A DNA stretch of 64,000 bases, taken from assembly GCF_014212015.1 (NCBI RefSeq), contig NZ_JACJVN010000033.1, positions 124,001-188,000 of the forward strand, in the 5' to 3' direction. A program made the translations under genes and the position numbers. This stretch comes from Cohnella lubricantis. Lineage in GTDB: Bacteria; Bacillota; Bacilli; Paenibacillales; Paenibacillaceae. Numbering within the stretch: the stretch's first letter is position 1; each line of letters begins with the position of its first letter. This document shows positions 36,278 through 46,289 of this stretch, in pieces. Below the pieces are notes generated by a model. It saw only the letters and a program-made list of their open reading frames with translations. It made no database searches and was not told the DNA's origin.

Positions 36278-37726
36278 ATGCAGCCAACCAAAGCGAGAAT
36301 GACGTTCCGATTCGACGGGACAGTTCCCGGCAAGGCGATAACCGATACGAAGCAGCCAATTCCAGCTCCTGTGCCGGAGGTCAGCGCGGGAAGCGCAGAC
36401 ACCGGAGCCAGCGAAGCATGGGCGAGTTCCTATCAAGAAGATATACAAGCGCTTGAAGAGATGATTCGAGGATCGGATCGCGCGGCGATCTCGGGCTTTA
36501 GCAAGAAGGTTGAGAGAGCTGAAGAGAAGCGGCGTACGCCTGCGGATACGATAGCTCCCCTGCCGGTTCGGACGCAGCCTTCAGAGACAGCGCCGCAGCC
36601 GCCGGCTAAGCTGCCGACGTCGAGAACGCAGACGATCCCGTTCCCCGGAACGAATCGCCGCAGCGACCGAGAAGAGGAGTTATTCCCCAACCTCCCATAT
36701 GGCCGTGAGGAGAAGCCGTATCGGCGGGAGGCGGAGCCTCTCTCTCCAGAATTGCCGGATGAGGCTGGCTTGCATGACTTGCCGGACGAGCTGGAGCATA
36801 GCTGGATCTCGAACGATCGTTACAGCCGAAGAGACGGCCCGTCGTGGCTTCGCGTGTTCGTGACCGTCATCGGAGCGATCGCCACCGGCGGGTTGTTCGG
36901 TTACTTGCTGCTAACCCTGTTCACAGGCGAGCCGATGTTCCCGAGGATTGGCTCTGCCCAAGGGGACGCGCTTCCGGCTGCAGGCGTCCCCTACGAAGAT
37001 GCGAATGGCGCGAGCCCGTCCTCCGAGTCAAGCGGAACAGTCACTGCGTTCGAGAACGGATCGGCTCCCAACGGCCAAGCGACGCAAGGGCAGCAAGCCG
37101 CATCCGGCCAAGCGATCGCCGTGCCCGAACTCGCGTTCTATGTGCTTCAGTACGGCGTGTTCCAGACGGAAGCCGGCATGAACGAAGCTGCTCAGCAGCT
37201 GCGCGACAGAGGAATCGCCGCGGCGACCGACCAAGGGGCCGAGGGTTACCGAGTGTATGCCGGCATAACGCCGTCCAAATCGGAAGCCGATACGCTCGCC
37301 TCCAGCCTTGCCGGCACACAAGTTTACGTTAAGGCGCTGGACAGCGGAGAGGTTCAACTGGCAAGCTCCGACCTCTCAGCAGCATTCGCAGATTATTTGC
37401 AATCAAGCGCAGCGCTCATCGGCAAGATCGCGGGCTTCACGGCGGCATCGCTCTCCGGCGAATCGCCTTCTGCCGGAGAAGACATCCAATCGATCCGAAC
37501 GGCGCACCAGCTGTGGCTCGAGCAGTCGAAGGCGGCTGACAGCTGGGAGGGAGCGGCTAAGCAAGCGGCGCAAGCCGAGATTGAACAGCTGAACGCCGCG
37601 ATCAACGCGCTGAACGAATACAGCGACGAGCCGTCGAGCTCGGAACTGTGGAGCGCGCAGTCGGCGGCGATGAGTGCGGCGCTCGCGGATCTGCAGCTTC
37701 GTGAAGCTGTGCAGACTGGCAATTAA
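36278..37726 (+). CDS. spoIIB: SPOR-domain sporulation membrane protein, SpoIIB-like
   Basis: A 482-residue bitopic membrane protein. A long disordered, Pro/Glu/Arg-rich cytoplasmic part (1-185) precedes one membrane helix (about 188-214, FVTVIGAIATGGLFGYLLL). Outside, a SPOR-type domain (about 285-355) contains FYVLQYGVFQTEAGMNEAAQQL and VYAGITPSKSEADTLASSL; a helical tail follows. SpoIIB localises to the sporulation septum through its SPOR domain and helps engulfment. Position between folC/murC and maf-radC-mreB matches spoIIB of B. subtilis. AAGGAGAG precedes ATG 36278. A sigma-E type promoter lies upstream. Overall similarity to SpoIIB outside the SPOR domain is not clear. Confidence 0.8.
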   Translation: MQPTKARMTFRFDGTVPGKAITDTKQPIPAPVPEVSAGSADTGASEAWASSYQEDIQALEEMIRGSDRAAISGFSKKVERAEEKRRTPADTIAPLPVRTQPSETAPQPPAKLPTSRTQTIPFPGTNRRSDREEELFPNLPYGREEKPYRREAEPLSPELPDEAGLHDLPDELEHSWISNDRYSRRDGPSWLRVFVTVIGAIATGGLFGYLLLTLFTGEPMFPRIGSAQGDALPAAGVPYEDANGASPSSESSGTVTAFENGSAPNGQATQGQQAASGQAIAVPELAFYVLQYGVFQTEAGMNEAAQQLRDRGIAAATDQGAEGYRVYAGITPSKSEADTLASSLAGTQVYVKALDSGEVQLASSDLSAAFADYLQSSAALIGKIAGFTAASLSGESPSAGEDIQSIRTAHQLWLEQSKAADSWEGAAKQAAQAEIEQLNAAINALNEYSDEPSSSELWSAQSAAMSAALADLQLREAVQTGN

Positions 37727-37781
37727 CCGATCGGGCAGGCGTTGCGGATCCATCTCGCCGTCAGCTTCGTTCGACTCTCTA

Positions 37782-37814
37782 AGAGCTTGACCGGACCATC
37801 CGGTCGGCTCTTTT
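37782..37814 (+). terminator. Terminator after the SpoIIB-like gene
   Basis: AGAGCTTGACCGGA (37782-37795) and TCCGGTCGGCTCT (37799-37811) form a long stem with one bulge, followed by TTTT. Confidence 0.88.
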
Positions 37815-37922
37815 GTTCTTGTCGCGGGCGGTCTGCCGGGCAGACTGCCAAGGGGGCCGCGTTCGGGCGGCTGCGAATCGATCTCCTTTTCCCAATCCTG
37901 CCCATTCCGTCCGAAATATGCG

Positions 37923-37951
37923 TTGGCAGGTTAGCCAAGGGGGCGTATAAT
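37923..37951 (+). promoter_or_regulatory. Sigma-A promoter of the DUF4321-maf-radC unit
   Basis: TTGGCA (37923-37928), 17-bp spacer, TATAAT (37946-37951), 40 bases before the GTG at 37992. Confidence 0.82.
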
Positions 37952-37991
37952 GAACACACAAGTGTCAAAAAATGGTGGGAGACGTTGAAAC

Positions 37992-38234
37992 GTGAAGAAA
38001 AACGGATGGATTCTGCTGCTGCTCGTCATTATCGGCCTTCTGGCCGGCGCTATGGTCTCTAACTGGCTGGCGAAGGTTCCGGGATTAGACTTCTTGACCG
38101 ACGCCTACAAGATCGATTGGTCGCCTTCCTTCGATCTAATGGTCATCAACTTCAGCCTTCATCTCGGCTTGAGCGTGAGCTTGCTGAGCATCGTCGGAGC
38201 CGCCATCGCCATTTGGGTTTATCGAAAAATGTAA
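37992..38234 (+). CDS. DUF4321 small membrane protein
   Basis: An 80-residue protein with two hydrophobic helices (about 5-27 and 50-78), starting MKKNGWILLLLVIIGLLAGAM and containing DWSPSFDLMVINFSLHLGLS. This matches the DUF4321 family, known in Firmicutes next to maf and division genes. Function unknown. The GTG start follows GGTGGGAG at the end of a sigma-A promoter region. maf starts 43 bases after it. Confidence 0.85.
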   Translation: MKKNGWILLLLVIIGLLAGAMVSNWLAKVPGLDFLTDAYKIDWSPSFDLMVINFSLHLGLSVSLLSIVGAAIAIWVYRKM

Positions 38235-38277
38235 TTTTTCTAATGAAAAAAATGTTGAAACGCGAGGAACTTGAACG

Positions 38278-38898
38278 ATGGCTGCGACGTCTAACTCGTT
38301 ATCCCCGATTACGCTGGTGTTAGCCTCCTCCTCTCCGCGGAGACGGGAGCTGATCGCCACGCTCGGATTACCGGTACATATCAAGCCCAGCGACGCAGAC
38401 GAGTCCACCCCGCCCGATTGGACTCCGGCGCTGGTCGTCGAGCAATTGTCGCTGCGCAAAGCCCAGGCGGTCGCGGCGGCGCTTGAGCCCGCCGAAGGCA
38501 AGCGGCGGATCGTGATCGGAAGCGACACGATCGTGGCGCTGGCAGGCGAGATCATGGGCAAGCCCAAGGATGCCGAAGACGCGAAGCGCATGCTGCGCCT
38601 TCTGTCCGGCCGCACCCATGAAGTGTATACGGGCGTGACGTGCATGGAAGCGGGCTCCGGCGGCCGAACAGCGACATCCCACCGGGTGACGCGAGTCCAG
38701 TTCAGGTCGCTGACGGAAGCGCAGATCGATCGCTATGTCGCCACTGGGGAGCCCATGGACAAAGCCGGCGCTTACGGCATTCAGGACAAAGGCGCGCTGC
38801 TCGTGGAAGCGATCGAAGGGTGCTTCTTCACCGTCGTCGGTCTCCCGCTCTCGCTGCTCGCGCAGATGCTGGAGCCGTTCGGCGTCGAATTGCCCTGA
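38278..38898 (+). CDS. maf: Maf-family nucleotide pyrophosphatase
   Basis: A 206-residue house-cleaning NTP pyrophosphatase. The N-terminal SSSPRRRELIATLGL and VIGSDTIVALAGEIMGKP blocks are family signatures, and the catalytic Asp lies in the GSDT motif. Maf proteins hydrolyse dTTP, UTP and modified nucleotides, and overexpression blocks septation in B. subtilis. GAGGAAC precedes ATG 38278. It lies in the conserved spoIIB-maf-radC-mreB order. Confidence 0.95.
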   Translation: MAATSNSLSPITLVLASSSPRRRELIATLGLPVHIKPSDADESTPPDWTPALVVEQLSLRKAQAVAAALEPAEGKRRIVIGSDTIVALAGEIMGKPKDAEDAKRMLRLLSGRTHEVYTGVTCMEAGSGGRTATSHRVTRVQFRSLTEAQIDRYVATGEPMDKAGAYGIQDKGALLVEAIEGCFFTVVGLPLSLLAQMLEPFGVELP

Positions 38899-38974
38899 CC
38901 TGTCTCCGCCCGCTCACCCGATGACCCCAGCCGATACCCGCGGCCGACGCGGAATAGATGGAAGAGGGATCATG

Positions 38975-39664
38975 ATGGAACAACGCGCTTACATGCTGCG
39001 CGAGCTGCCCGCGGACGAGCGTCCGCGGGAGCGGATGCAGCGGCACGGCGCCAGCGCGCTCAGCCACGCGGAGCTGCTGGCGATTCTGCTGAGAACAGGC
39101 ACCCGCAATGAATCGGCCATTCGGCTGGCGGAACGGATTCTGACCGATTGCGGAGGGCTGAAGCGGCTCGCCGAGCGCAGCTGGGACGAGCTGACGCATA
39201 TCCGCGGCATTGGCCCGGCGAAGGCGCTCCAGCTCCAGGCGTCGATCGAGCTGGGCAGGCGGGTCGCGCGCTCGCGGCTGCCGGAGACGGTTCGCATCGC
39301 AAGGCCGCAGGACGCTGCCGACCTGCTCATGGAGGAGCTGCGGCATCTGCGCGAGGAGCACTTCGTCTGCCTGTTCCTGAACACGAAGAATCAGGTCATC
39401 GGCCGGCAGACGCTCTCGATCGGCAGCTTGAACGCTTCCGTCGTTCACCCTCGCGAGGTGTTCCGTGCCGCCATCAGACGAAGCAGCGCATCGATTCTAT
39501 GCGCCCATAATCATCCAAGCGGCGATCCGACGCCGAGCAAGGAAGATATCGCGCTGACGCGCCGTCTGGCGGAGGCCGGGGAATTGATCGGGATCGAGCT
39601 GCTCGACCACCTGGTAATCGGTGACAATCGCTATATTAGTTTGAAGGAAAGTGGATGTCTGTAA
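38975..39664 (+). CDS. radC: RadC family JAB/MPN-domain protein
   Basis: A 229-residue protein. The N-terminal part is a helix-hairpin-helix region (IRGIGPAKALQLQASIELGRR). The C-terminal JAMM metal site shows His178, His180 and Asp191 in HNHPSGDPTPSKED. The old link to DNA repair is no longer accepted, so its role is unknown. ATG 38975 is preferred over 38972 for spacing to AGAGGG; a longer frame from 38735 lies inside maf. The mreB promoter is contained in its 3' end. Confidence 0.95.
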   Translation: MEQRAYMLRELPADERPRERMQRHGASALSHAELLAILLRTGTRNESAIRLAERILTDCGGLKRLAERSWDELTHIRGIGPAKALQLQASIELGRRVARSRLPETVRIARPQDAADLLMEELRHLREEHFVCLFLNTKNQVIGRQTLSIGSLNASVVHPREVFRAAIRRSSASILCAHNHPSGDPTPSKEDIALTRRLAEAGELIGIELLDHLVIGDNRYISLKESGCL

Positions 39665-39670
39665 TATAAT
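39641..39670 (+). promoter_or_regulatory. Sigma-A promoter of mreB within the radC 3' end
   Basis: TTGAAG (39641-39646), 18-bp spacer, TATAAT (39665-39670). The -10 begins right after the radC stop, 33 bases before mreB. Confidence 0.8.
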
Positions 39671-39697
39671 AAGAAGGATTGTCCCAACAGGAGGTAG

Positions 39698-40735
<1,038 letters not shown>

Positions 40736-40794
40736 GCCGGAACAGAAGATGGAGGCCCGGTGGGGAAGGAAGCAGGTGATCGGATATTTTTAAG

Positions 40795-41649
40795 ATGATG
40801 CGCAACAAACGTCTGTTCATTCTCATGATCGGGCTGATCCTGGTCATCGCTACGCTGGGCTTCACGTCGGGACGCACCGGTCTCAGTTGGCCCGAACGCT
40901 TCGTGAACGATGCGTTCGGCGCCGTGCAAGGAGCATTGTACCGGCCGGTCGGGGCTGTGTCGGAATTCTTCCGCGACCTCGGCCGGCTTTCCGACGTATA
41001 CGAGGAGAACGAACAGCTCAGGCAGACGGTAGCTAGGTACACGCAAGACAAGATTCGCTATAATATGATTGAGAATGAGAATAAGAGACTGCAGGAAGAC
41101 CTTAATTTTACGAAACGCCAGAAGCAATTATACGATTATCAGTATTTGATCGCTCAAGTCGTGGCGGGAGGCTCCAATCCGTATGACAAGACGATTAAGA
41201 TCAATCTGGGAGCCCATGACGGCATTAAGCCGAGGATGGCGGTCACGACGGTCGATGGACTGGTTGGGCTTGTCAGCAAAGTATCGGAATTCACTTCGAC
41301 GGTCACGCCGATTACGGAGCTGGACCCGACCGACAGCGATCAGATCTCGATCTCTGCGACTGTGCTCGGCCGCGAGGATCAGGCATTCGGAATCGTAGAT
41401 TTCGACAAAGAGAACAACATGCTGCAGATGAGCAAGATTGATGAGAGCGCCACGATTGAGGAAGGCGATCTAATCATCACGTCCGGCCTCGGCAATGTGC
41501 TTCCGAAGGGACTCATCATCGGCACTGTCGTCACAAGTCAGGTAGGGGATTTCGGTCTGACGCACACGGCTACTATTAAGCCATCGGCCAAATTCGATCA
41601 TTTGACCGAAGTGTTCGTCGTGGTGGCGCCGGATGTGGATACGCCGTGA
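40795..41649 (+). CDS. mreC: Rod shape-determining protein MreC
   Basis: A 284-residue bitopic membrane protein. One membrane helix at about 5-24 (LFILMIGLILVIATLGFTS), a coiled coil at about 65-105 (YEENEQLRQTVARYTQDKIRYN), then the MreC beta domain with VVAGGSNPYDKTIKINLGAHDGI. It links MreB filaments to the penicillin-binding protein machinery. No strong binding site precedes ATG 40795, so translation may be coupled or weak; ATG 40798 is the next codon. Its TGA overlaps the mreD start. Confidence 0.96.
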   Translation: MMRNKRLFILMIGLILVIATLGFTSGRTGLSWPERFVNDAFGAVQGALYRPVGAVSEFFRDLGRLSDVYEENEQLRQTVARYTQDKIRYNMIENENKRLQEDLNFTKRQKQLYDYQYLIAQVVAGGSNPYDKTIKINLGAHDGIKPRMAVTTVDGLVGLVSKVSEFTSTVTPITELDPTDSDQISISATVLGREDQAFGIVDFDKENNMLQMSKIDESATIEEGDLIITSGLGNVLPKGLIIGTVVTSQVGDFGLTHTATIKPSAKFDHLTEVFVVVAPDVDTP

Positions 41650-42176
41650 AGATGCTCATGAACCGCACGATTCTGCTGACGATTCTGCTCCTGATCGTTC
41701 AGACGTCGCTGATCCCTTGGCTTGTGCCGGACGCATGGAGCGACAGGCTGCTGCCGAATCTGCCTTTCGTGATCACGGTGTATGTCGCCTTGTTCGCCGG
41801 CCGGCACCGGGGCTTCCTGTTTGGACTAGGCTTCGGACTGCTGGAGGACGTGTTGTTCTACGGCCATCTCATGGGGGCTTACGGGTTCGGCATGGCGCTG
41901 ATAGGCTATATGATTGGACTTGTTAGCGACAGAAGACCGCGCACGCTGGCGGATACGGCGGTTGCCACGGTCATCGGAAGCGGGATTCTGAACTCTATCA
42001 TCTACTTCGTCTACAAGATGTTCCAACTGACGGATCTGACGTACGGATTCGCGGCGTATTGGCAGATCGTGCCTACCCTGCTTCTTGAGCTGATGATTAC
42101 GCTGCTCATCTATGTTCCGGTTCGGCGTTGGCTGATGAAGAATGCTCCTGCTGCCGGCGATGAGAACGCTGCTTAA
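41646..42176 (+). CDS. mreD: Rod shape-determining protein MreD
   Basis: A 176-residue polytopic membrane protein with about five helices, starting MKMLMNRTILLTILLLIVQTS. It fits MreD by size, hydrophobicity and position in mreBCD; sequence conservation in this family is low. The GTG at 41646 overlaps the mreC stop (GTGA); an ATG at 41652 is an alternative. PLDG-type motifs are absent, as expected. Confidence 0.93.
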   Translation: MKMLMNRTILLTILLLIVQTSLIPWLVPDAWSDRLLPNLPFVITVYVALFAGRHRGFLFGLGFGLLEDVLFYGHLMGAYGFGMALIGYMIGLVSDRRPRTLADTAVATVIGSGILNSIIYFVYKMFQLTDLTYGFAAYWQIVPTLLLELMITLLIYVPVRRWLMKNAPAAGDENAA

Positions 42177-42260
42177 CACGATCCGCAATGCGCTAGGGAT
42201 GTTGCCGGCAGGAAAATAGGCTCGCCTGGCAGAATTGTAGTTATCGTAGGGAGGAGCGAC

Positions 42261-42923
42261 ATGGTGAGCGTCAAATCGGCTATTACGATCAAAGGAACCA
42301 AGGATGGCCTCGTCTTCCTGCTTGATGACCAGTGCGACTTCACGTCGCTTCTGGATGAGCTTCACGAGAAGCTGGACAAGCACGAACAGCAGCTGTCCGG
42401 CCCGCTCGTCCACGTCTTCGTGAAGCTGGGCTCGCGTCGGTTGAACGAGGAGGACAAGGAACGGCTTCGGTACATCATCCGCAAGCAAGGCAACTTCCTT
42501 ATCCAGAGCATGGAGAGCGACAAGACGCCCGAAGAGCTGGAGGCGGAGAAGAACGCCGTCAAGACGATCGCAGGCATTGTCCGTTCAGGACAGACCGTCC
42601 ATCATCAGGGACATTTGCTGCTGCTGGGCGATGTGAATCCCGGCGGCACCGTCATCTGTTCCGGTGATATTTATATTATGGGCGCGCTGCGGGGAACCGC
42701 TCATGCAGGCTGCGACGGCAACGAGGAGGCGGTCATCGCCGCTTCGCTCATGACGCCGACTCAACTGAGAATCGCCGAAGTGATCAGCCGGCCGCCGGAG
42801 GAATGGACGTCCGCCGAACCGGTCATGGAATTCGCTTATTTGCGGGACGGGGTCATGGAGATCGATAAACTGACTCACTTGCATCATCGCCGCAGTGAAC
42901 ACATGCCATTCAAAGGAGTGTAG
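42261..42923 (+). CDS. minC: Septum site-determining protein MinC
   Basis: A 220-residue FtsZ inhibitor. The N-terminal domain (1-100) begins SVKSAITIKGTKDGLVFLLD; the C-terminal beta-helix (about 112-205) has TVHHQGHLLLLGDVNPGGTVICSGDIYIMGALRG. MinC binds MinD at the membrane and prevents polar septation. GGGAGGAG precedes ATG 42261. minD starts four bases after its stop. Confidence 0.97.
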   Translation: MVSVKSAITIKGTKDGLVFLLDDQCDFTSLLDELHEKLDKHEQQLSGPLVHVFVKLGSRRLNEEDKERLRYIIRKQGNFLIQSMESDKTPEELEAEKNAVKTIAGIVRSGQTVHHQGHLLLLGDVNPGGTVICSGDIYIMGALRGTAHAGCDGNEEAVIAASLMTPTQLRIAEVISRPPEEWTSAEPVMEFAYLRDGVMEIDKLTHLHHRRSEHMPFKGV

Positions 42924-42927
42924 ATCG

Positions 42928-43722
42928 ATGGGAGAAGCGATTGTCATTACGTCCGGCAAAGGCGGAGTGGGGAAGACGACAACCTCCGCAAACTTGGGAA
43001 CGGCGCTTGCACTGCTGGGCCGTAAGGTATGTATGGTCGATACCGACATCGGGCTGCGCAATCTGGATGTCGTCATGGGTCTCGAGAATCGGATTATCTA
43101 CGATTTGATCGACGTAGCGGATGGCCGCTGCCGATTGAATCAGGCGCTCATTAAGGACAAGCGGTTCGATGAGCTGTACATGCTGCCGGCTGCACAGACG
43201 AAGGACAAGCATGATATCAAGCCGGAACAAGTCCGCAAGATCGTAGAGGAATTGAAAGCTGAATACGATTATGTCATCATCGACTGTCCGGCCGGCATTG
43301 AGCAGGGCTTCGACAATGCGGTAGCCGGCGCGGATCAAGCGATCGTTGTGACGACGCCGGAGAATGCGGCCGTCCGCGACGCCGACCGGGTCATCGGCAT
43401 CTTGGAGCAGCGCGGCTTCAAGTCGCCGAAGCTCGTGATCAATCGGATTCGTCCGAATATGCTTCGCAGCGGCGACATGCTTGAGATCGACGACATCTGC
43501 CAAGTGCTCTCGATCGATCTGATCGGCATCGTTCCGGATGACGAGATTGTCATCAAAGCCGCCAACCAGGGAGAGCCGACCGTGCTCAATCCTTCCTCCC
43601 GAGCCGCTATCGCCTATCGCAACGTTGCCCGCCGCATACTCGGCGAGACCGTTCCGCTTATGAATCTGGAAGAGAGAAGCGGAATGTTCGGCCGAATGAA
43701 GAAGTTTCTCGGAATGGGATGA
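42928..43722 (+). CDS. minD: Septum site-determining ATPase MinD
   Basis: A 264-residue ParA/Mrp-type ATPase. Deviant Walker A KGGVGKTT starts at Lys11; VDTDIGLRNLDVVMGLENR and IIDCPAGIEQGF are family blocks. The C-terminal amphipathic membrane-targeting helix (LEERSGMFGRMKKFLGMG) is present. AAAGGAG precedes ATG 42928; a longer frame from 42895 lies in minC. It recruits MinC to the membrane. Confidence 0.98.
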   Translation: MGEAIVITSGKGGVGKTTTSANLGTALALLGRKVCMVDTDIGLRNLDVVMGLENRIIYDLIDVADGRCRLNQALIKDKRFDELYMLPAAQTKDKHDIKPEQVRKIVEELKAEYDYVIIDCPAGIEQGFDNAVAGADQAIVVTTPENAAVRDADRVIGILEQRGFKSPKLVINRIRPNMLRSGDMLEIDDICQVLSIDLIGIVPDDEIVIKAANQGEPTVLNPSSRAAIAYRNVARRILGETVPLMNLEERSGMFGRMKKFLGMG

Positions 43723-43728
43723 TTCGGC

Positions 43729-44880
43729 TTGCTTAACCGATTTAAGAAGATAGATTGGATCATGATGCTGATCCTGGGGCTGCTCATGGTTGCCAGCGCG
43801 CTTGTCGTGCGAAGCGCGACCCACAACGACTCCGGGTATCACAATTATGATATTAAGACGATTGAGTTCTACGCTGCCGGCTTCGTCGTGATCTTGCTGT
43901 GCGTCATGTTCGACTACCGGCTGCTGCTCAAGACGTGGTACGTCTGGTACATCATCGGCATTGGCTCGCTGGTTGCCGTGCTGCTGTTCGCGCCGAAGAT
44001 CAACGGAGCGCGCAGCTGGTTCCCGATCGCGGGGGGGCTGAATATCCAGCCGGCGGAAGTCATGAAGCTGTTCCTCATTATTGCCGTGGCGGCCGTTCTC
44101 GGCCGAAGGCAAGGGGATCCGCTGCGGATGCGCACCGATGTCTTGGCCATTGCGGTCGTCTCGTTCGTGCCGTTCATTCTGTGCATGATCCAGCCGGACC
44201 TTGGCAACGCCATGATCTATGTGTTCATCGTGCTCGGCATGCTGTGGATCGGGAACATTCGATACACCTATGTCACGATAGGCTTGGCGGTTGTGGTCGG
44301 CGGCCTCGTGCTGTTCGTCACGCTGTTCAACGCATACAATGCGGAGATCAAGCAGTTCATGGAGGACGACCTTCATAAGCCGCACTGGTATCAACGGATT
44401 AACACGTACATTCACCCCGAAGAAGCGACCATGGACGAACGGCGGCAAGCGGAATACGCGAAGATCGCCATCGGCTCCGGCGGCTTGGCCGGAGACGGCT
44501 ACATGCAAGGGGAGTCCAAGAACCGCAAGTTCATTCCGTATCCGTATTCGGACTCGATCTTCGTCGTCATCGGCGAGGAGTTCGGCTTCCAAGGAGCGGC
44601 GGTGCTCCTTCTGATCTACTTTATTTTCATCTATCGGATGATCTTGATCGCCTACCAGTGCTACGACTTGCGAGGGTCGTTCATCATTATAGGAATCGCG
44701 GCGATGCTGGTGTTCCAGATCTTCCAGAACATCGGCATGATGATCGGTCTGATGCCCATCACCGGCATCACGCTGCCGTTCATCAGCTACGGAGGCACCT
44801 CGCTGCTGCTCAACATGCTGTGTATCGGCATTGTGTTCAGCATCCGGGCGCATCAAGAGAAGTACACGATGGATACGTAG
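43729..44880 (+). CDS. rodA: SEDS-family peptidoglycan polymerase RodA
   Basis: A 383-residue protein with about ten membrane helices. It belongs to the SEDS glycosyltransferases, with INGARSWFPIAGGLNIQPAEVMKL, QPDLGNAMIYVFIVLGML, and the C-terminal LPFISYGGTSLLLNML. RodA polymerises glycan strands for elongation with a class B PBP. The TTG start at 43729 lies seven bases after the minD stop and has only a weak binding site, so it is likely coupled. A loop with IHPEEATMDERRQAEYAKIAIGSGG is also typical. A strong terminator closes the mre-min-rodA group. Confidence 0.96.
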   Translation: MLNRFKKIDWIMMLILGLLMVASALVVRSATHNDSGYHNYDIKTIEFYAAGFVVILLCVMFDYRLLLKTWYVWYIIGIGSLVAVLLFAPKINGARSWFPIAGGLNIQPAEVMKLFLIIAVAAVLGRRQGDPLRMRTDVLAIAVVSFVPFILCMIQPDLGNAMIYVFIVLGMLWIGNIRYTYVTIGLAVVVGGLVLFVTLFNAYNAEIKQFMEDDLHKPHWYQRINTYIHPEEATMDERRQAEYAKIAIGSGGLAGDGYMQGESKNRKFIPYPYSDSIFVVIGEEFGFQGAAVLLLIYFIFIYRMILIAYQCYDLRGSFIIIGIAAMLVFQIFQNIGMMIGLMPITGITLPFISYGGTSLLLNMLCIGIVFSIRAHQEKYTMDT

Positions 44881-44901
44881 AAAGGGTAATTGAACGTCAG
44901 C

Positions 44902-44926
44902 AGCGGCCGAGAGGCCGCTTTTTTTG
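44902..44926 (+). terminator. Intrinsic terminator after rodA
   Basis: AGCGGCC (44902-44908) and GGCCGCT (44913-44919) form a 7-bp stem with loop GAGA, followed by seven T. Confidence 0.93.
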
Positions 44927-45083
44927 ACTGAAGTTCCGAATGCGAATGCAATCTGCATCCTTCGTGACTCCGGCACGCTAGCCCTCCCATTACAGGCATG
45001 ACCCTCTTCCACACCGCCATCTGGTCTAAACCGGGACAGCTTGCCATATCGTGATACAAAGCGCGGACAAGGGGGGAGCGGCC

Positions 45084-46289
45084 ATGGAAGTGCGGAACAA
45101 TGTCCGCCAGCGGCGGCGGGAGAGGATACAGCAGTTGACAGGCGCCCGTTCGGCGGGCTGGGAGAATAACGAGCGGGAGAGACGTTGGCTAGAAGAGGAC
45201 GAGACGGGCATACCGCTGGGGCGAGAACAAGTTCAGGGCATAGCAAGCGATGAGGACGTCTGGGAGCATGTGCCGCCTGAGGAGTCCCTGGATTCGTATC
45301 CGCCGTCGCGGGAGGACCGTCAGGCAGCTTCGCCGGAGCCGGCCGTGCCTACGGCGTCTTCATTCGCCGCATCGGATTACAGTTTGTTCGAGCCCCCTCA
45401 AGGAGAGCCGGATCCGGAACGGTGGTGGAAGGAGAAGCAGCGGCAAGAACGAGGCGGCTTCGGCGGACGCAAGCAGGAGCCGCATCCGGGATCGCCTGGA
45501 CTCGGTCCGAACAACAGCGCGAGGCCAACTGGACTCGGCCCGAACGGAAGCGCCAGACCGACCGGTTCGGGCTCGATCGGCTCCTTGTCCGGCCTCAGCC
45601 CCTATGGAGGATTGTCCGGCCGGCCGGGATGGGACAATACGCCGCCTTACCCCGAGGAAGGCAGCGTCTTGGGCCGGTTCGTCAAAGGCTTCATCGCCCG
45701 GGCAGCTGTTGCCGCAGCCCTGTTCGGCACGGTATGGGCGTGGACGATCTATGAGCTTCCGGGGAGCAATGAAGTCCAAGGCTGGACGATTCGGACGGTT
45801 ACTGAAGATATGAACTTCGCGGCAGTCGAAGCTTGGTATGAGCGGACGTTCGGCGGGACGCCTTCCTTCCTGCCGATCTTCGAGGATGAGGACGGAACGC
45901 AGGCGGTCTCCGCCGGCTGGAACAGTGCAGAGACCGCTCCGCCGCTGTCCGGACGAATTCTGCAATCCTTCGCGCAGAGCGGCGAAGGAGTACAACTGGC
46001 TGCTTTGGACGGAACGCCGGTTCAAGCGGTTCATACCGGCCGGGTGGCGCAAGTGGCGATCGACGATCAAGGTCTGGCAACGATCAAGATTCAGCACGAG
46101 AACAACGTCGTCTCCATCTACAGCCGCGTCGCGAAGCCGGCTGTTAAGACGAATGATTGGGTGGAAGCCGGCCGTCCGATTGGCGTGGTGTCCTCAATTG
46201 AAGGCGATGGCGGCGAGGGAATGCTTGAATTCGCCGTACAGCAGAATGGCAAGCCAATCGATCCGTCGGAAGTGGTGCCGCTTGATTAA
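45084..46289 (+). CDS. spoIVFA: SpoIVFA-type M23-domain sporulation membrane protein
   Basis: A 401-residue bitopic protein. A long Arg/Glu/Pro-rich region (1-195), with a small repeat (GLGPNNSARPT/GLGPNGSARPT), precedes one membrane helix (about 207-230, FIARAAVAAALFGTVWAWTIY). The outer part ends in an M23/LytM-like domain with VAQVAIDDQGLATIKIQHENNVVSIYSRV, but lacks the usual zinc ligands, so it is not a peptidase. SpoIVFA holds and inhibits SpoIVFB in the outer forespore membrane. AAGGGGGG precedes ATG 45084. The next gene overlaps by eight bases. Confidence 0.9.
   Translation: MEVRNNVRQRRRERIQQLTGARSAGWENNERERRWLEEDETGIPLGREQVQGIASDEDVWEHVPPEESLDSYPPSREDRQAASPEPAVPTASSFAASDYSLFEPPQGEPDPERWWKEKQRQERGGFGGRKQEPHPGSPGLGPNNSARPTGLGPNGSARPTGSGSIGSLSGLSPYGGLSGRPGWDNTPPYPEEGSVLGRFVKGFIARAAVAAALFGTVWAWTIYELPGSNEVQGWTIRTVTEDMNFAAVEAWYERTFGGTPSFLPIFEDEDGTQAVSAGWNSAETAPPLSGRILQSFAQSGEGVQLAALDGTPVQAVHTGRVAQVAIDDQGLATIKIQHENNVVSIYSRVAKPAVKTNDWVEAGRPIGVVSSIEGDGGEGMLEFAVQQNGKPIDPSEVVPLD

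Noticed and set aside
42910-45246. A 778-residue open frame on the reverse strand over minD and rodA
   Set aside because: Antisense to two certain genes, His/Arg/Asp-rich shadow composition, no binding site or motif.
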